DNA from: Bacillus weihaiensis
GTDB lineage: Bacteria > Bacillota > Bacilli > Bacillales > Bacillaceae
DNA length: 64,000 nucleotides
NCBI RefSeq assembly: GCF_001889165.1
Contig: NZ_CP016020.1
Location: 310,001 to 374,000 of the forward strand
Direction of reading: 5' to 3'
In this document: piece by piece, positions 17,835 through 26,844 of the stretch
How the letters are laid out: the number at the start of each line of letters is the position of its first letter
Position numbering within the stretch: the stretch's first letter is position 1
Notes under the pieces: model-generated
What the model saw: the letters and a program-made list of their open reading frames with translations, nothing else
What the model was told of the DNA's origin: nothing
The model's database searches: none
Made by a program: the position numbers and the translations under genes

Positions 17835-18623
17835 TTAGAGTGCTTGAAAGTACTTGGCGCTGTCGATCATGGCTGTGCAGTCAAGATAGTTGGTATCTTT
17901 AAGGTCAATTTCGAAGATGAAGTCTTTTTGGCCAATATAAGGTTTAACCATATTCCAGTTGATTTTTCCTTTTCCTAAAGGTAAGGAATCGTGCTTACGT
18001 CCATTTGAGTCCACAAGGTGAAAATAGTGAGCGTATTGATGTAGAGCTTCAAGGTGTTGCTCTAAGGCGATGTTACTTCCACTTAGTGCAATGAAGGAAT
18101 GACTAATGTCAATGTTTAGAGCAAGGTTCAAAGGGTGAACGATTTCAGACAATAAGTATGGATTTTGAGCGGAGAAAATACCGTTTATTGTATCTTCCCA
18201 CAGAAATACTTGTTTAGAATAGCTTAGAATTTCTTCTATTCTCTTCCTTGTTTCCTGTCTTTTCATTTTTTCATGGTACCTGCTACTAGCAGATTGCATG
18301 TAATGACAGTGAATGACACATTTGATGTTTTCCTGTTTACATATGTCAAAAAGAATTCTACAAGACCAATCATAAAAGTCTCGCATGTGGGGATCAGAGC
18401 TAATAATATCGAGATACACACCTTTATGTTTCATTGGATGATGGAGATAGACGCGAGTTCCTGATTTTTGGATCATACGTATGGTTGATATGATTTTGTC
18501 AGGATGGTCTAAATCTGATTCTACTAAATGTAGTTCAATGATTTCCGGACGATAGTGGAGTCGATCTTGGAGCTGCTCTTTGTTTAATGCAGCTTTCAGA
18601 CGAATATTTTCGATAAAAACCAC
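17835..18623 (-). CDS. Sugar phosphate isomerase/epimerase-like TIM-barrel protein
   Basis: 262-aa protein of the AP-endonuclease-2 / xylose-isomerase-like barrel fold. Expected metal-site patterns are visible: EIIELHLVE near 28-36, IHCHYMQS near 104, LWEDT near 141, NIDISHSF near 170, HLVDSNGRKHDSLPLGKGKINW near 203-224 and FEIDLK near 238. The HxxDxxGxxHD-like motif and PLGKGxxNW are characteristic of this group. The substrate is unknown. The start is uncertain: the GTG at 18623 lies directly against AGGA with almost no spacing, while a correctly spaced position falls on a non-standard ATC codon at 18614. Confidence 0.78.
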   Translation of the reverse strand: MVFIENIRLKAALNKEQLQDRLHYRPEIIELHLVESDLDHPDKIISTIRMIQKSGTRVYLHHPMKHKGVYLDIISSDPHMRDFYDWSCRILFDICKQENIKCVIHCHYMQSASSRYHEKMKRQETRKRIEEILSYSKQVFLWEDTINGIFSAQNPYLLSEIVHPLNLALNIDISHSFIALSGSNIALEQHLEALHQYAHYFHLVDSNGRKHDSLPLGKGKINWNMVKPYIGQKDFIFEIDLKDTNYLDCTAMIDSAKYFQAL

Positions 18624-18762
18624 TCCTAAAAAACGAATTATACCTTATTGTTAACGTATCGTATTTGAATAGAGAAGATGCTTGTTTTCAACGATTCTTA
18701 TTATATTTTTAACATTTTGTTTGGTATAGTGAGAGCAGCTAGTACGTAGGGGAGGATTATAT

Positions 18763-19512
18763 ATGCTGAAGGCTAAAGCGACGCCTAATTTTGCTGGAAT
18801 AACATTAAGTGGAGATCGTGATGATTTCGAGGGAGTATATGAGGCGCTTCATAAGATTGTTGGAGAAGAAGGGGAATATGAACATGTAAGAGGAAGTCGT
18901 TTAAGGGTCTTAGGTGTGTGTTATGATATCCGTCATGCGATGATGGGAAACAGAGAAATTGAGCTCGTTGATAACGGAATGGACCCAGATAAAATGAAAT
19001 GGTTCTCTACAATTACAAGTGAGAAAAATGTATATATGAGTGTGAACCTTTTATGGCCTGAGATTTTATTTGTCATGATGGCGTTAAATGATTTTACAAA
19101 ATTATATGCTACAAAAGAATCCAAGAAAAGCTACCAGCCTTTTGAGGATTATCGAGTGATATGGGATCAATCTTTGATTCAGGTACGATTATTTCAATCC
19201 GTTATTGCAGAGTGCTTAAAGGAAACGGTAACTGACGCTGCTTATAGTCGTACGTTGAAAACGATGAACGGCTCCTATTTTGAAACCTCCCACTATAAAG
19301 ATCAATACGTGGATATGTTAAATCTTCGTTTCATTGAAATGGACAGTGAAAAGCGAAAGAAGAATATCACGATCATGGCGAAACGATTGGCTGAGAAAGG
19401 AACAGAATACCAAACCCTCGAAAGAAAAATCGAACAGGTAGCTGAAAAACACGGATGCTCAGTTGATGAAGTCCGTTTTAGTCAGGAATATCCTGAGGAG
19501 ATAGATTGGTGA
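18763..19512 (+). CDS. Conserved protein of unknown function (DUF6904-like)
   Basis: 249-aa soluble protein beginning MLKAKATPNFAGITLSGDRD, with no signal peptide or membrane segment. The opening pattern (a compact strand, then a helix around LHKIVGEE) resembles DUF6904, an assignment from memory that should be treated as tentative. The C-terminal 50 residues are charged and helical. GGGGAGG lies 8 bases before the ATG. It is divergent from the TIM-barrel gene. The function is unknown. Confidence 0.7.
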   Translation: MLKAKATPNFAGITLSGDRDDFEGVYEALHKIVGEEGEYEHVRGSRLRVLGVCYDIRHAMMGNREIELVDNGMDPDKMKWFSTITSEKNVYMSVNLLWPEILFVMMALNDFTKLYATKESKKSYQPFEDYRVIWDQSLIQVRLFQSVIAECLKETVTDAAYSRTLKTMNGSYFETSHYKDQYVDMLNLRFIEMDSEKRKKNITIMAKRLAEKGTEYQTLERKIEQVAEKHGCSVDEVRFSQEYPEEIDW

Positions 19513-19868
19513 TGAGTGCCTGTCACCACCTGGAATTGCTCGACTTATGTCCGAGAGGTGGCTGTTCTCTTCAAGGGAGAGAATAGTGTATGAAGAAAAA
19601 ACTGCCTCGTTTTTGCATGATGTTTGGAGCGATAATGGGTGTGGTGTTGGATTTGGATTTGTTCAAGTGAACAAGGGAAAGGTTGAGAGAGCTGTAGTCG
19701 AGTATTTACTGACTGTGGTAATGGTTGATGATGAGGAAATTCCTTCAGCAGGGCTTTTATAGCAAATTTCCAAGGAGATAGTAAGTGGGTGGGCAGTGTG
19801 AAAGGAATGAATGATACGAAGATGTCCTACTATTATCGATCAAATGGGGGAGAATATGTGGAACAAAA
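19513..19868. other. Intergenic region with repeat copy, no convincing gene
   Basis: It starts with a repeat copy (TGCCTGTCACCACCTGGAA, then CTCGAC, 19517-19546). A 71-codon open frame at 19547-19762 begins inside the repeat region without a ribosome-binding site and resembles nothing, so I do not call it. Confidence 0.5.
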
Positions 19869-19916
19869 GACGCCTCATTCAGTGGGTTAAACGAGAACCT
19901 ACTGAATGAAGGCGTT
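19869..19916. terminator. Terminator after the neutral protease gene
   Basis: A 20-bp arm ACGCCTCATTCAGTGGGTT pairs with AACCTACTGAATGAAGGCGT, with one bulge. T residues flank it on the minus-strand side (CTTTTGTTCC), so it fits the protease gene. Confidence 0.8.
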
Positions 19917-19952
19917 ATTTTTATAGGGGGGATAAAAGATTATTCTTTTATT

Positions 19953-21593
19953 TTAATAAACTCCAACATTATCCCAAGCTGTTTTTACGGCATTATACGT
20001 AGTGCTTCCGCTACCGTAAAGGTCTGCAGCTGATTGAAGAAGGGCTGCGCGCGCATAGCTAAAGTTACTTGTTGGTGTTAAGTAGACTGTAAGAGCACGG
20101 TAGTAGATTTTTTCTGCTTTTGCTTTTCCAATACTATTGATCGTATAGTAGGCTGCTTTGTTTGGAATTCCGCTATTAATGTGAACGCCGCCGTTATCAG
20201 AAGTTGTGTTCACGTATTGGTTCATGTGCTCAGGCTGATTATATAGAGTTGGGTTAGATAGGCTTCGTAAGGCATCACCAGATTTATTAGGCGTATACAC
20301 GTCCTCACCCATTAAGTAATCTTGAGGATCAAGGAAATAGCCGAAAACATCTGAGAATGATTCATTTAAAGCACCAGATTGATTACGGTATTCAAGGCCT
20401 GCTGAACGTTCTGTGACAGCATGTGTTAATTCATGCGCGATAATATCTAGCGCACCTGATAATGGACCAAATGTAACGCCATCACCATCACCGTAAACCA
20501 TTTGCGATCCGTTCCAGAACGCATTGTTGTAGTTACTTCCATAGTGTACAGTCGAGCGAATTGTAGCGCCATTGTTGTCAAAGCTATTACGGTTATGTGT
20601 GTTTTTGAAGTAGTCGTACACTTGTCCAGCGTAATAATGAGCGTCTACTTCTGCACCTTGTGAGGTAGCAGTCCAAGCATTGTTGCTATCAGTTGAGTAA
20701 GAACCAGGATAAGTTGAACGGTTTTGTGCCGTAAAGGTTTCGATGACCCCATTCATCGGCTTTGTCACGTCATAAAGGTAATAGGTGCCACCTGAAGAGT
20801 ACGTATTTAATGTTTTCGTATCTCCAAGTACCCCTTTTCCTGATCCGGTTGTTGCTGCATCATTAACAGCATTGTAAGAATCGATGATTGATCCATCTTG
20901 TGCATTGACGAAGACTTGCCAGTTTGCACCGTATGGTTCAATAAATTGCAGCTGCACTTTGTAGGCAAGAGTATAAACACCATTTTCTTCATGAATCACA
21001 AGGTCTTTTTTAACGGATGTGTTTTGAACGCTATCCTTTGCAACGATCGGTTGTTGCTCCTTTGAGTTGGTGCGTGTTTCTTCTTCTGATACATCAATGT
21101 GTTTCCAAGATAGATCAACTGCTTTTTGTTCAGAAATTTTAGCACTCGTCGACTTTACCTTAGCGGAAGCATCTGAATAGAGTGTTCCCGCTGTAGTTGT
21201 CACTTCATTGTTTTCATCTGTATGGACAGTGAAAATCGCTCCTTCAACTGGGACATTTTTGACTACTTGTGCAAACGTATAGTGTGTCATTCCAAGCTCA
21301 TCCGTTGTTTTTTCGAGTAACTTCAACTCTTTCGCAGAATCAATTTTAAATAGTTCTTTATTTTCCTTTAAAAATGCTTTTACTTCCTTTTCTGTTTTGA
21401 TTTTGGTTTTTGAGAGTTTACCTGATAAAAAGGATGGTACTTGCTGCTCTTTTTCAACTAGTTTTTGTTCTAGCTGCATACTGTCCATGATCTTTTCCGA
21501 TGGGGTTTGGGCAAAAGAAGAGGTTGGTAATAATGTGCTGAATGCTAAAGAGGTACCAAGTGCAAGTGTTGCTAGTTTTTTTGAATTTGACAT
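19953..21593 (-). CDS. npr: Secreted neutral metalloprotease (bacillolysin, thermolysin family M4)
   Basis: Extracellular zinc endopeptidase of 546 aa, the usual precursor length. A signal peptide (residues 1-28, ending SSFAQ) is followed by an FTP/PepSY propeptide (to about residue 240) and the mature M4 domain. The active site shows HELTH, within DIIAHELTHAVTE near residue 378, and the third zinc ligand in GALNESFSD; the substrate-binding GGVHINSGIPNKA is near 468. It is divergently oriented from a PlcR-like regulator with 302 bp between the start codons, which makes quorum-sensing control likely, as for secreted proteases in the B. cereus group. Confidence 0.95.
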   Translation of the reverse strand: MSNSKKLATLALGTSLAFSTLLPTSSFAQTPSEKIMDSMQLEQKLVEKEQQVPSFLSGKLSKTKIKTEKEVKAFLKENKELFKIDSAKELKLLEKTTDELGMTHYTFAQVVKNVPVEGAIFTVHTDENNEVTTTAGTLYSDASAKVKSTSAKISEQKAVDLSWKHIDVSEEETRTNSKEQQPIVAKDSVQNTSVKKDLVIHEENGVYTLAYKVQLQFIEPYGANWQVFVNAQDGSIIDSYNAVNDAATTGSGKGVLGDTKTLNTYSSGGTYYLYDVTKPMNGVIETFTAQNRSTYPGSYSTDSNNAWTATSQGAEVDAHYYAGQVYDYFKNTHNRNSFDNNGATIRSTVHYGSNYNNAFWNGSQMVYGDGDGVTFGPLSGALDIIAHELTHAVTERSAGLEYRNQSGALNESFSDVFGYFLDPQDYLMGEDVYTPNKSGDALRSLSNPTLYNQPEHMNQYVNTTSDNGGVHINSGIPNKAAYYTINSIGKAKAEKIYYRALTVYLTPTSNFSYARAALLQSAADLYGSGSTTYNAVKTAWDNVGVY

Positions 21594-21895
21594 GTTTTAA
21601 TCCCCTTTTTACTAGATTTTAGAACTAGCTAATTCTACTAACCACGTGTTAATCATAGTTTAATAGAGTGGTTATTTTCCGGCAAAGTCGGTTTGGAGGC
21701 TTGTTTTATGCTGGCTTGTTACTAGAGTAGATTAAAGCTAGAGAGGCTTGCTAGTTTAGATAAATATATAATTTTCCGCATAATTCGTGTGCAATATGAA
21801 CTAGAGAGTTCGAACTATAGAAGATGTAATAAAAGATGTGGTAATGTGGAAATAACTATTTGAAAATTTCGAAAGATAAAAGGGGGAGCTTGGTG
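21594..21895. promoter_or_regulatory. Divergent control region between npr and the PlcR-like gene
   Basis: 302 bp containing both promoters. A CCGACTTTGCCGG-like imperfect palindrome lies at 21679-21691 (read on the minus strand). Its ACTTTGCC core also occurs at 22858-22865 ahead of the peptide gene, making it a candidate shared regulator site. No exact PlcR box (TATGnA-n4-TnCATA) was found. A stretch at about 21780 (TTATGCGGAAAATTATA on the minus strand) matches it only partly. Confidence 0.4.
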
Positions 21896-22801
21896 ATGTA
21901 TGAACCTGTTGAAATTGGTCATGTGATTAAGGGGCTTCGAAAGTCAATGAATCTTAGCCAGCAGCAGTTAGCAGAGGGTATTTGCACGCAAGCTCAAATA
22001 AGTAAAATTGAGAATTCAAATGAAATTCCCTCCTCGCTTATTTTGTACAAGCTATCTAGAAAGCTTGGCGTTGACATGAATTACTTTTTTGAAATAGCTG
22101 AAACACCAAGGCTCGATTATGTGCGAGATGTATATAAGATGATTCGTTTTTATATTCGGGAACGTGATTATGAATCCGTGTCTACGATTGTTAAGCAGGA
22201 AAAAAAGAATCCGCTTTTTCAAACTGTGGAGCACAAGCAATTTTTGCTATGGCATGAAGGGGTGTGCGAGTTCTATTTATATGGAAACAAGCAGCTCAGT
22301 ATGGCGAAAATTAACGAGGCATTGTTTATGACTTATAAAGATGATCGTTCTTCAATGAAGGAAAGAGAGATTGAGATAGGAAATAGCTTGGCGATTTTGT
22401 ATAAGGAACGAGAGAAGTATGAGCAGGCTTTGGGGCTGTATACTAAATTGTTGCAAAGTATAAAGAATTTAGATGGATTAAAGGATGAATCGATTCAATT
22501 GCGAATCTATTATGGAATTGCAAAGGCCTATACAGATATTAGGGAGTATCAGAAGTCATTGTATTTTGTTAATAAAGGGATTCAGATTGCGATGAAGCTT
22601 GAAACGATGTACTTATTAGGAGAGTTATATTTCCAATGTGGGTCAAATCATTATCGGTTGGGCGACGTGGTAAATGGAGATAAGTATGTGAGAAAGAGCC
22701 GTACACTATTTGAGCTCCAAGGAAAAGTAGAAATGGTGAATGTAGTGGATGAATTGAAGAGAGAGCTTGAGGAACAACGCCTATTTAAGAAGAGTATGTA
22801 A
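21896..22801 (+). CDS. PlcR-like quorum-sensing regulator (RRNPP family)
   Basis: 301-aa transcription factor with an N-terminal Xre-type helix-turn-helix (about 6-65; LRKSMNLSQQQLAEGICTQAQISKIEN) and a C-terminal array of TPR helices (about 75-290) that would bind a re-imported peptide. Length and internal patterns (KSLYFVNKGIQI, LLGELYFQCG) parallel PlcR of the B. cereus group (285 aa). The ATG at 21896 is preceded by GGGGGAG; a TTG at 21860 has no such site. A tiny exported peptide gene follows 237 bp downstream in the plcR-papR order, and a secreted protease gene is divergent. The regulator-peptide pairing is inferred from order and motif. Confidence 0.85.
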   Translation: MYEPVEIGHVIKGLRKSMNLSQQQLAEGICTQAQISKIENSNEIPSSLILYKLSRKLGVDMNYFFEIAETPRLDYVRDVYKMIRFYIRERDYESVSTIVKQEKKNPLFQTVEHKQFLLWHEGVCEFYLYGNKQLSMAKINEALFMTYKDDRSSMKEREIEIGNSLAILYKEREKYEQALGLYTKLLQSIKNLDGLKDESIQLRIYYGIAKAYTDIREYQKSLYFVNKGIQIAMKLETMYLLGELYFQCGSNHYRLGDVVNGDKYVRKSRTLFELQGKVEMVNVVDELKRELEEQRLFKKSM

Positions 22802-23038
22802 TGTTACATGTCTGACCGGTGGAATTTGATTAATGATGAAAGTGAAATTATGCACAAACTTTGCCAGTTATTGTCGGGAATATTCCAATTATTATATTTT
22901 AGTAGGAAAATAGTAAAAAAGAAGAGGATGTGTAGATTTTAATAAGTACAGTCATTCGAGAAGCCTTCTACAAGGAGAAAAGTATTTCGTTATACTAAAT
23001 CTATAGCAAAATTCTATTATCAAAAGGAGGCCATACCC

Positions 23039-23164
23039 ATGAAAAAAACAATCCTAAACGGTATTTTAGCCATTGCCCTTATCCTATCTACAGTATCTTT
23101 CCTACAAGCTGCTCCAGTTGAAGTTGCTGCCCCACTATTTGGAGACTTACCTGATCAGCATTAA
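23039..23164 (+). CDS. PapR-like signalling peptide precursor
   Basis: 41-aa exported peptide. Residues 1-25 are a secretion signal (MKKTILNGILAIALILSTVS…) and the C-terminus ends in LFGDLPDQH. B. cereus PapR is a similar 48-aa exported precursor whose C-terminal DLPFEF-type heptapeptide is taken up and activates PlcR, so the DLP motif at the same distance from the end is telling. A strong AAAAGGAGG site lies 7 bases before the ATG. It follows the PlcR-like gene on the same strand, 237 bp downstream, so it probably has its own promoter. The mature peptide length is unknown. Confidence 0.8.
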   Translation: MKKTILNGILAIALILSTVSFLQAAPVEVAAPLFGDLPDQH

Positions 23165-23171
23165 TAATGGT

Positions 23172-23220
23172 GGGTGGTGACTTTATTGGTGCCTGTCACC
23201 GCCCGAACATTGTCGAATGT
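23172..23220. repeat. Interspersed repeat copy after the peptide gene
   Basis: GGTGCCTGTCACCGCCCGAAC followed by TTGTCGAATG, the TTGTCGAA-tailed variant also seen at 25308 and 30150. Confidence 0.7.
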
Positions 23221-23265
23221 AAAAACAGCCAGCCTCGCAAATTGATGAGGCTGGCTGTTTTTTTG
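23221..23265. terminator. Bidirectional terminator between peptide gene and asnB
   Basis: The perfect arms AAAAACAGCCAGCCTC (23221-23236) and GAGGCTGGCTGTTTTT (23247-23262) have an A-run on one side and a T-run on the other, so it can serve both convergent genes. Confidence 0.92.
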
Positions 23266-23273
23266 CTTTTAAC

Positions 23274-25187
23274 TTAATATGAGTTTGATAGAACGGGTTG
23301 ACGTTTGTTCATACTACTTGCTTGGTCAAAAAATGTATATTTCTTTTCTATATAAATTTGGTGCCAGATCATAAAGATAAGAACTGTCCAAATTTTACGG
23401 CTGTAGTCAGCTTTGTCGTTACAATGGTCTTTTAGAAGATTAAGGACAACATCTTTATTCAGTAAATAATCTGTTTCACTTTCGTTGATGATGTTTAGTG
23501 CCCAATCATGCATTTCGTTTTTTAACCAGTGTCTGATTGGTACAGGAAATCCTAATTTTTTCCGAGTTAATACGTGATCAGGGACAATACCTTCTGCTGC
23601 TTTTCGCAGAATATATTTTGTCGTATTATGTGCAGTTTTGTGTTGGGTGCTAATTTTAGAAGCAATCTTAAAGACTTCTTTATCTAAGAAAGGAACGCGT
23701 AATTCGAGTGAATTAGCCATTGTCATTTTGTCTGCTTTTAATAGAATATCGCCTCTTAACCACGTATGAATATCAATGTATTGCATACGCTCTACCGGGG
23801 CGTAGCTACCTGTTTTTTCATAGAATGGATTGGTGATATCCAAGTGATGCAGGTCTGGCTTGTACCACTTGTAAAGAGCTTCTTTCTCACTTTCGCTAAA
23901 CATCTTAGCATTCCCAATATACCGTTTTTCCATTGGCGTACATCCACGTTCAATGAAGCTTTTCCCTTTAACTCCCTCTGGTACTACTGCTGCTACTTTA
24001 TGTAGTAGATTTTTGAGGGAACGTGGAATTTTGTTAAAGACGGCTAGATCCTCTGGCTCGCGATATATGTTATAGCCACCAAATAATTCGTCTGCACCTT
24101 CACCGGATAAAACAACTGTTACATGCTTTCTTGCCTCGCGCGCTACAAAATATAATGGAATAGCAGCAGGATCTGCAAGTGGATCATCTAAGTGCCAAAC
24201 AATTTTAGGCAGCTCCTTCATATATTCTTCAGGAGAGATTAAGTAGCTAATGTTTTCTAGATTGAGCTTATCGGCAGTTTCCTTTGCTACATCAATTTCA
24301 CTAAATCCATTTTGTTCAAAGCCTACAGAAAATGTCTTAATTTGTGGATTGATCTGTTTTGCTAGAGAAACGACCAATGAAGAATCTATTCCGCCTGATA
24401 AGAAGGAGCCAACAGGGACATCGCTTCTCATATGGACCTTTACAGAATCAATTAATACTTCACGAATTTCTTTTACTAGTTGATCTTCTGTAGTTGTGAC
24501 AGGTTGAAAGGATGCCTGCCAATATTTATTAATTTTCATGCTTTCTCCCGGTTTTTTCGTAAAATAATGACCAGGTAAAAGTTTATGAATTCCATCTGAC
24601 ATGGTTAGTGGTTCAGGTACGTATTGATAGGTTAAATAGTGCTGTAGGGCTTCAGAATTGATCATGTCATTTTTCATAGCTAATGTAATGCTCTTCTTTT
24701 CTGAAGCAAAGTATGTTCGTTCCTTGTCTTGCTTATAAAAGAAAGGCTTGATCCCAAAATGATCGCGGGCACCAAATAATTGTTCTTCTTGCTTGTCCCA
24801 AATGAGAAATGCAAACATGCCGCGGAGTTTTTCAGGTGTTTTTTCCTTGTATTCGCTATACATAGCAAGTATTACTTCTGTATCAGAATGTGTTTGGAAT
24901 GTATAACCTTGGTGAGTCAACTCATTACGTAGTTCAATGTGATTATAAATTTCACCGTTAAAAATAATCCAATAACGGGAATTCTCATAGGAAAGGGGCT
25001 GATGTCCGCTCTCAATATCAATAATGCTTAACCGTCGGAAACCAAAGCTTATGTGTGCATCATAAAAAAAACCCGAATCATCGGGACCTCTATGATGGAT
25101 AATTGTATTCATATCCTCAAACTGTTGTGTAAATTCATGTGACTTATTCCCGTTCATCTCGTGCATACATCCAATAAACCCGCACAT
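23274..25187 (-). CDS. asnB: Asparagine synthetase (glutamine-hydrolysing)
   Basis: Makes asparagine from aspartate, glutamine and ATP. The start at 25187 gives MCGFIGC with the obligatory catalytic Cys2, and GGGAGGTGAC precedes it; an ATG three codons upstream would bury the cysteine. The 637-aa protein has the glutaminase domain (HHRGPDDSG, FNGEIYN) and a C-terminal synthetase domain with the pyrophosphate loop SGGIDSS near residue 262. The sequence is closest in feel to the AsnO/AsnB class of Bacillus (FGFRRLSIIDIESG…). It is monocistronic and convergent with the peptide gene. The C-terminal extension after the synthetase core is ordinary. Confidence 0.93.
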   Translation of the reverse strand: MCGFIGCMHEMNGNKSHEFTQQFEDMNTIIHHRGPDDSGFFYDAHISFGFRRLSIIDIESGHQPLSYENSRYWIIFNGEIYNHIELRNELTHQGYTFQTHSDTEVILAMYSEYKEKTPEKLRGMFAFLIWDKQEEQLFGARDHFGIKPFFYKQDKERTYFASEKKSITLAMKNDMINSEALQHYLTYQYVPEPLTMSDGIHKLLPGHYFTKKPGESMKINKYWQASFQPVTTTEDQLVKEIREVLIDSVKVHMRSDVPVGSFLSGGIDSSLVVSLAKQINPQIKTFSVGFEQNGFSEIDVAKETADKLNLENISYLISPEEYMKELPKIVWHLDDPLADPAAIPLYFVAREARKHVTVVLSGEGADELFGGYNIYREPEDLAVFNKIPRSLKNLLHKVAAVVPEGVKGKSFIERGCTPMEKRYIGNAKMFSESEKEALYKWYKPDLHHLDITNPFYEKTGSYAPVERMQYIDIHTWLRGDILLKADKMTMANSLELRVPFLDKEVFKIASKISTQHKTAHNTTKYILRKAAEGIVPDHVLTRKKLGFPVPIRHWLKNEMHDWALNIINESETDYLLNKDVVLNLLKDHCNDKADYSRKIWTVLIFMIWHQIYIEKKYTFFDQASSMNKRQPVLSNSY

Positions 25188-25299
25188 GAATGTCACCTCC
25201 CTGTAATCGATTTACTACCATTGTACTAATCGTAACACAAGACAATAAATTACATAATACCCAGGGGAGTTCCAAATTTGATGAATTTTGTTTTTTTTT

Positions 25300-25345
25300 G
25301 GTGCATTTTTGGTGCCAGTCACCACCTGGAAATTGTCGAAAGAAA
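25300..25345. repeat. Interspersed repeat copy upstream of asnB
   Basis: GGTGCCAGTCACCACCTGGAAATTGTCGAAAG, here split as core plus TTGTCGAA tail, in the gap between asnB and the convergent permease gene. Confidence 0.7.
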
Positions 25346-25398
25346 GCTATTGCAGAGAGGAGTTTCGACAAAAAGCGGGAAGTGACATGTTGATCATT

Positions 25399-26133
25399 CT
25401 ACACAGCTTTCTTCTCGATATAAACGAATCCACTGATGAAGAAGAGCAGGAATCCCCCTAGTATTGCATAGATGATGGATTCAAAGGAGATGAAGAAGCC
25501 TCCCCAAGGACCGTCGTCTTTTGGTATCATCGTTAGGAAAGGTTGCACCCATGGATAGTAAGGGGCGTAGGTTTCTGAGTTTGCAACCATGATGTTTGGA
25601 AGTGTTAAGACAACGTTTAGGGCAAGTGGTGCTGCAAAGCTCGACCATGCCATAGATATGAGTAGTAGAAGCGCCGTTAACGGTAGAGTTGCTATCCACC
25701 CACCTACAATACTTTTCCATATTATCAAAAATGGAATGCTATCTGAATATCCCTTTATCACCCCAACTAATAGCCATCCAGAGGTGAAAACTAATTGATT
25801 AAGGGCAATGAGCAACATAACTAGGAAGAACTTGGATAGATATACATGGCGACGTTTCACAGGTAAACTTAGTAACTGCTTCCATCCCCCATTTTTATGT
25901 TCAAATCGGCATATAAAGCTTGTGAAAACACCGATGAGTAACGGTAAGAATAACAAAGTATGCATCGGGGTCATAATGAGTAAAGTCATAGTCCAAGCGT
26001 TCACCCCTGGCTCGATGGGTGGGTTTGCTGCTAATGCGATGGCACTTGCTAAAAATGGACTAATAAAAAGCAGTAGCCAAATTTTAGTTTTTCGTAATTT
26101 AATGATCTCAGAAGAAACTAAGCTCCAAAACAT
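25399..26133 (-). CDS. ABC-2 type exporter permease
   Basis: 244-aa membrane protein with six predicted segments. It carries the short cytoplasmic motif GGWKQLLSLPVKRRHVYLSKF, found in both permeases of this operon and typical of lantibiotic-immunity/bacitracin-type (LanEG, YcbO-like) permeases. Its ATG directly follows the TAA of the second permease gene, with AAGGGATGTGA as ribosome-binding site. It is the last gene of an ATPase-permease-permease operon that probably works on a peptide antibiotic or lipid-linked substrate. Confidence 0.85.
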   Translation of the reverse strand: MFWSLVSSEIIKLRKTKIWLLLFISPFLASAIALAANPPIEPGVNAWTMTLLIMTPMHTLLFLPLLIGVFTSFICRFEHKNGGWKQLLSLPVKRRHVYLSKFFLVMLLIALNQLVFTSGWLLVGVIKGYSDSIPFLIIWKSIVGGWIATLPLTALLLLISMAWSSFAAPLALNVVLTLPNIMVANSETYAPYYPWVQPFLTMIPKDDGPWGGFFISFESIIYAILGGFLLFFISGFVYIEKKAV

Positions 26134-26844
26134 TTATTTCACATCCCTTTTTTCAAAATCAAACATGCCTGCAAGTAGGATGAATACACCTACTAGTAGT
26201 CCAATGCTTGCGTACCAAAACGGTTCTTGGTCTCCATAAAGCAGCGGCCACTTCCACAATACCCAATCAGGTGCATAGTAGGTGAACATTGAAAATACTG
26301 CACCACATATACCAATTGTTAAAGAGGTCGCCTGATTATCAAACGTCACCGATAACCATAGTTGAAGAGCGACTATAGGCATCCCGGCAAACAGGGGAAA
26401 GTAGCTATTTTTAACAATTTCCCAAAATGGAATTGGCTCGTATTCTACGAATCCGAGCCCTACTCCTAGTGATATTGTTCCTAAGAAAAGGAAGCTGCAA
26501 GAGATTAAGAGCATAAGCGTTATAACGAAAAATTTTGATGAAAACACAATTCTTCGCTTAACAGGTAAACTTAAAAGCTGCTTCCATGCACTTTGGTGAT
26601 GCTCGATTGATGCAATTTGCGAGGCTAAAATCGTCATTCCAAGTAGAAGGGCAGGAGGGACAAACATGTTAATATTTAATAATAAGTCCAGCCAAACGTG
26701 CTTACTTCCTTCTATTAAATAGTCATAACGTAATCCATAGTTCACCATCTGTAAGGAAAGGACACCAAATGGGCCAAGAAACACGAGAAACCAAAACCAT
26801 TTACGCTTTACTTTTAGGAGGTCAGCTTGAAAAACCGCTAGCAT
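26134..26844 (-). CDS. ABC-2 type exporter permease (paralogous partner)
   Basis: 236-aa membrane protein related to its downstream neighbour; the shared motif is AWKQLLSLPVKRRIVFSSKF, with six predicted membrane segments. It overlaps the ATPase gene by 23 bp and abuts the next permease gene with no gap. Two similar permeases probably form a heterodimer with two copies of the ATPase, as in LanFEG-type immunity exporters. Confidence 0.85.
   Translation of the reverse strand: MLAVFQADLLKVKRKWFWFLVFLGPFGVLSLQMVNYGLRYDYLIEGSKHVWLDLLLNINMFVPPALLLGMTILASQIASIEHHQSAWKQLLSLPVKRRIVFSSKFFVITLMLLISCSFLFLGTISLGVGLGFVEYEPIPFWEIVKNSYFPLFAGMPIVALQLWLSVTFDNQATSLTIGICGAVFSMFTYYAPDWVLWKWPLLYGDQEPFWYASIGLLVGVFILLAGMFDFEKRDVK

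Noticed and set aside
19547-19762. 71-codon open frame between the DUF6904-like and npr genes
   Set aside because: It begins at the edge of an interspersed repeat, has no ribosome-binding site and no recognisable pattern.
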